In this document: piece by piece, positions 62,361-64,000 of the stretch
How the letters are laid out: every line of letters begins with the position of its first letter
Position numbering within the stretch: the stretch's first letter is position 1
Source of the DNA: Pseudomonas spelaei
Lineage (GTDB): Bacteria > Pseudomonadota > Gammaproteobacteria > Pseudomonadales > Pseudomonadaceae
NCBI RefSeq assembly: GCF_009724245.1
Contig: NZ_WNNK01000004.1
Location: 186,001 to 250,000 of the forward strand
Length of the DNA stretch: 64,000 nt
Direction: 5' to 3'
The notes under the pieces: model-generated
The model's database searches: none
Seen by the model: the letters and a program-made list of their open reading frames with translations, nothing else
What the model was told of the DNA's origin: nothing
Position numbers and translations under genes: made by a program

Positions 62361-64000
62361 CTAGGCGCGCATGCGGGTGATACGGATGACCCCGGTCAAT
62401 GCGCGCAGTTTCTTGATTACGCGGGCCAGGTGCACGCGGTCGTGCACGCTGACCACCAGCTGGACCACGCTGATGCGACCATCGCGTTCGTCCATGCTGA
62501 TTTTCTCGATATTGCCGTCGGCCGCGTTGACGCTGCTGGCCAGCAGGGCGATCAGGCCGCGCTGGTGCTCCAGCTCAACCCGCAGCTCGACGTTGAATTC
62601 GCCGGTGACATCCTTGGCCCAGGACAGCTGGATGCATTTTTCCGGGTTGTGGCGGATTTCGCTGATATTGCGGCAGTTGTCCAGGTGCACCACCATGCCT
62701 TTGCCCGCAGACAGGTGGCCGACAATCGGGTCGCCAGGAATCGGTGTGCAGCACTTGGCGTAGCTGAGCACCAGGCCTTCGGTGCCGCGAATCGCCAGGG
62801 GACCTTCCGGGCTTGGCAGTTGTTCGCCTTCGCCCAGCAGGCGGCGGGCGACGACATAGGCCATGCGGTTGCCCAGGCCGATGTCTTCCAGCAAGTCTTC
62901 GATGGTTTCCTGGCGGTACTCGTGGAGCATCGCCTGCACGCGCTCGGCCGGGATCAAGTCCAGGGCGCTGTCGAAGCCGTTGAGTACTTTGTTCAGCAGG
63001 CGTTCGCCCAGGCTGATGGACTCGGAGCGGCGTTGCAGCTTCAGGGCATGACGAATGTGGGTGCGGGCCTTGCCGGTGACGACGAAGTTGAGCCAGGCCG
63101 GATTCGGGCGTGCGCCCGGTGCGCTGACGATCTCCACGGTGGAACCACTTTGCAGCGGTTCCGACAGTGGGGCCAAGCGGCGGTTGATCCGGCAGGCGAT
63201 GCAACTGTTGCCCACGTCGGTGTGCACGGCGTAGGCAAAGTCGACCGCCGTGGAGCCTTTGGGCAGCTCCATGATCCGACCTTTGGGCGTGAACACATAG
63301 ACCTCGTCCGGGAACAGGTCGATCTTCACGCTTTCAATAAATTCCAGGGAGTTGCCGGCACGCTGCTGCATTTCCAGCACGCCCTTGACCCACTGGCGGG
63401 CACGGGCATGAGTGCCTTTTGGCTGCTCGTCGCCGCTGGACTTGTACAGCCAATGGGCGGCGATGCCGTTGTTGGCCATCTCTTCCATTTCCCGGGTACG
63501 GATCTGGATCTCGATCGGGACCCCGTGCATACCGAACAGTGTGGTATGCAGCGACTGATAGCCGTTGGCCTTGGGAATGGCGATGTAATCCTTGAAACGT
63601 CCTGGCAGGGGTTTGTACAAATTATGTACAGCGCCCAGCACGCGGTAGCAGGTATCAACCTTGTCGACGATGATCCGGAACGCGTAGACGTCCATGATTT
63701 CGTTGAAGGCGCGGCGCTTACCGCGCATCTTTTTATAGATGCCGTAGATGTGTTTCTGCCGGCCGCTGACCTCGCCTTCGATCTCATCGATCGCCAGGCA
63801 ATGGCTCAGGGATTCTTCGATCTTGTTGACGATTTCCTTGCGATTGCCCCGGGCGCGCTTGACCGCCTGGTAGATGCGCGCGGAACGCATCGGGTGCATG
63901 GCCTTGAAGCCGAGGTCTTCGAATTCGATACGAATGGCATGCATGCCCAGCCGATTGGCAATGGGGGCATAGATTTCCAGGGTTTCCTTGGCGATGCGCC
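62361..64000 (-). CDS. spoT: Bifunctional (p)ppGpp synthetase/hydrolase SpoT (5' end outside window)
   Basis: The last ~545 residues of a RelA/SpoT homologue; the start lies beyond position 64000. Visible are the end of the HD hydrolase domain (APIANRLGMHAIRIEFEDLG), the synthetase domain (VYAFRIIVDKVDTCYRVLG, RFKDYIAIPKANGYQSLHT, IEIQIRT), the TGS domain (VYVFTPKGRIMELPKGSTAVDFAYAVH), the helical/zinc-finger region and a C-terminal ACT domain ending ALTGVIRITRMRA. SpoT rather than RelA is chosen from the position next to ridA and recG; the HD motif itself is not in the window. Confidence 0.92.
   Translation of the reverse strand, partial: RIAKETLEIYAPIANRLGMHAIRIEFEDLGFKAMHPMRSARIYQAVKRARGNRKEIVNKIEESLSHCLAIDEIEGEVSGRQKHIYGIYKKMRGKRRAFNEIMDVYAFRIIVDKVDTCYRVLGAVHNLYKPLPGRFKDYIAIPKANGYQSLHTTLFGMHGVPIEIQIRTREMEEMANNGIAAHWLYKSSGDEQPKGTHARARQWVKGVLEMQQRAGNSLEFIESVKIDLFPDEVYVFTPKGRIMELPKGSTAVDFAYAVHTDVGNSCIACRINRRLAPLSEPLQSGSTVEIVSAPGARPNPAWLNFVVTGKARTHIRHALKLQRRSESISLGERLLNKVLNGFDSALDLIPAERVQAMLHEYRQETIEDLLEDIGLGNRMAYVVARRLLGEGEQLPSPEGPLAIRGTEGLVLSYAKCCTPIPGDPIVGHLSAGKGMVVHLDNCRNISEIRHNPEKCIQLSWAKDVTGEFNVELRVELEHQRGLIALLASSVNAADGNIEKISMDERDGRISVVQLVVSVHDRVHLARVIKKLRALTGVIRITRMRA

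Overview
The window is a piece of chromosome from a Pseudomonas, most likely of the P. fluorescens group. The evidence is GC-rich coding sequence, the conserved block phoB-phoR / ubiC-ubiA / rubA-rubredoxin reductase / HU, the block spoT-ridA / exbBD-tonB / oxyR-recG, and REP/REPIN palindromes with GTGGGAG...CTCCCAC or TGTAGCCG...CGGCTACA ends. Species calls from memory of gene order are inference; no database search was possible.

Positions 1-10130 are core genome: the 3' part of a response regulator, a HigB/HigA-like toxin-antitoxin pair, a secreted M23 peptidase, a CNNM/CorC-type membrane protein, the phosphate-sensing pair PhoR/PhoB with a three-repeat Pho box, a small periplasmic repeat protein, the first two ubiquinone-pathway enzymes (UbiC, UbiA), rubredoxin and its reductase, and an HU protein closed by a strong bidirectional terminator.

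Positions 10175-49850 hold one complete type VI secretion system resembling the P. aeruginosa H1 type. A leftward operon (tssA-tssB-tssC-hcp-tssE-tssF-tssG-tssH-vgrG-eagR-rhs-immunity-rhs-immunity) and a rightward operon (fha-tssJ-tssK-tssL-tssM-tagF-pppA-ppkA-tagT-tagS-tagR-tagQ) diverge from a 400-base intergenic region. The leftward operon builds the sheath, tube, baseplate, ClpV recycler and the spike with its toxins. The rightward operon builds the membrane complex and the threonine-phosphorylation switch that decides when to fire. Two large prePAAR/PAAR/Rhs effectors sit in tandem behind one VgrG and one Eag chaperone. They share the delivery body but end in unrelated toxins: a RES-like domain (predicted NAD+-consuming) paired with a protein resembling the toxin-binding half of Xre/MbcA antitoxins, and an HNH nuclease paired with a Cys-rich zinc-ribbon protein. 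REPIN-like palindromes separate hcp and vgrG from their neighbours.

Positions 49907-64000 return to core genome: an SCP2-like small protein, a YbaK-HDOD protein, RecG and OxyR, an iron-uptake operon (cupredoxin, FTR1 permease, P19-like protein) with a candidate Fur box, ExbB-ExbD-TonB, a NAD-dependent epimerase-like protein, two tandem paralogous lipoproteins, RidA and the 3' two-thirds of spoT.

The most novel parts appear to be the RES/Xre-domain effector-immunity pair carried by an Rhs protein, and a nested stem-loop with a U-run in the region between the two T6SS operons.
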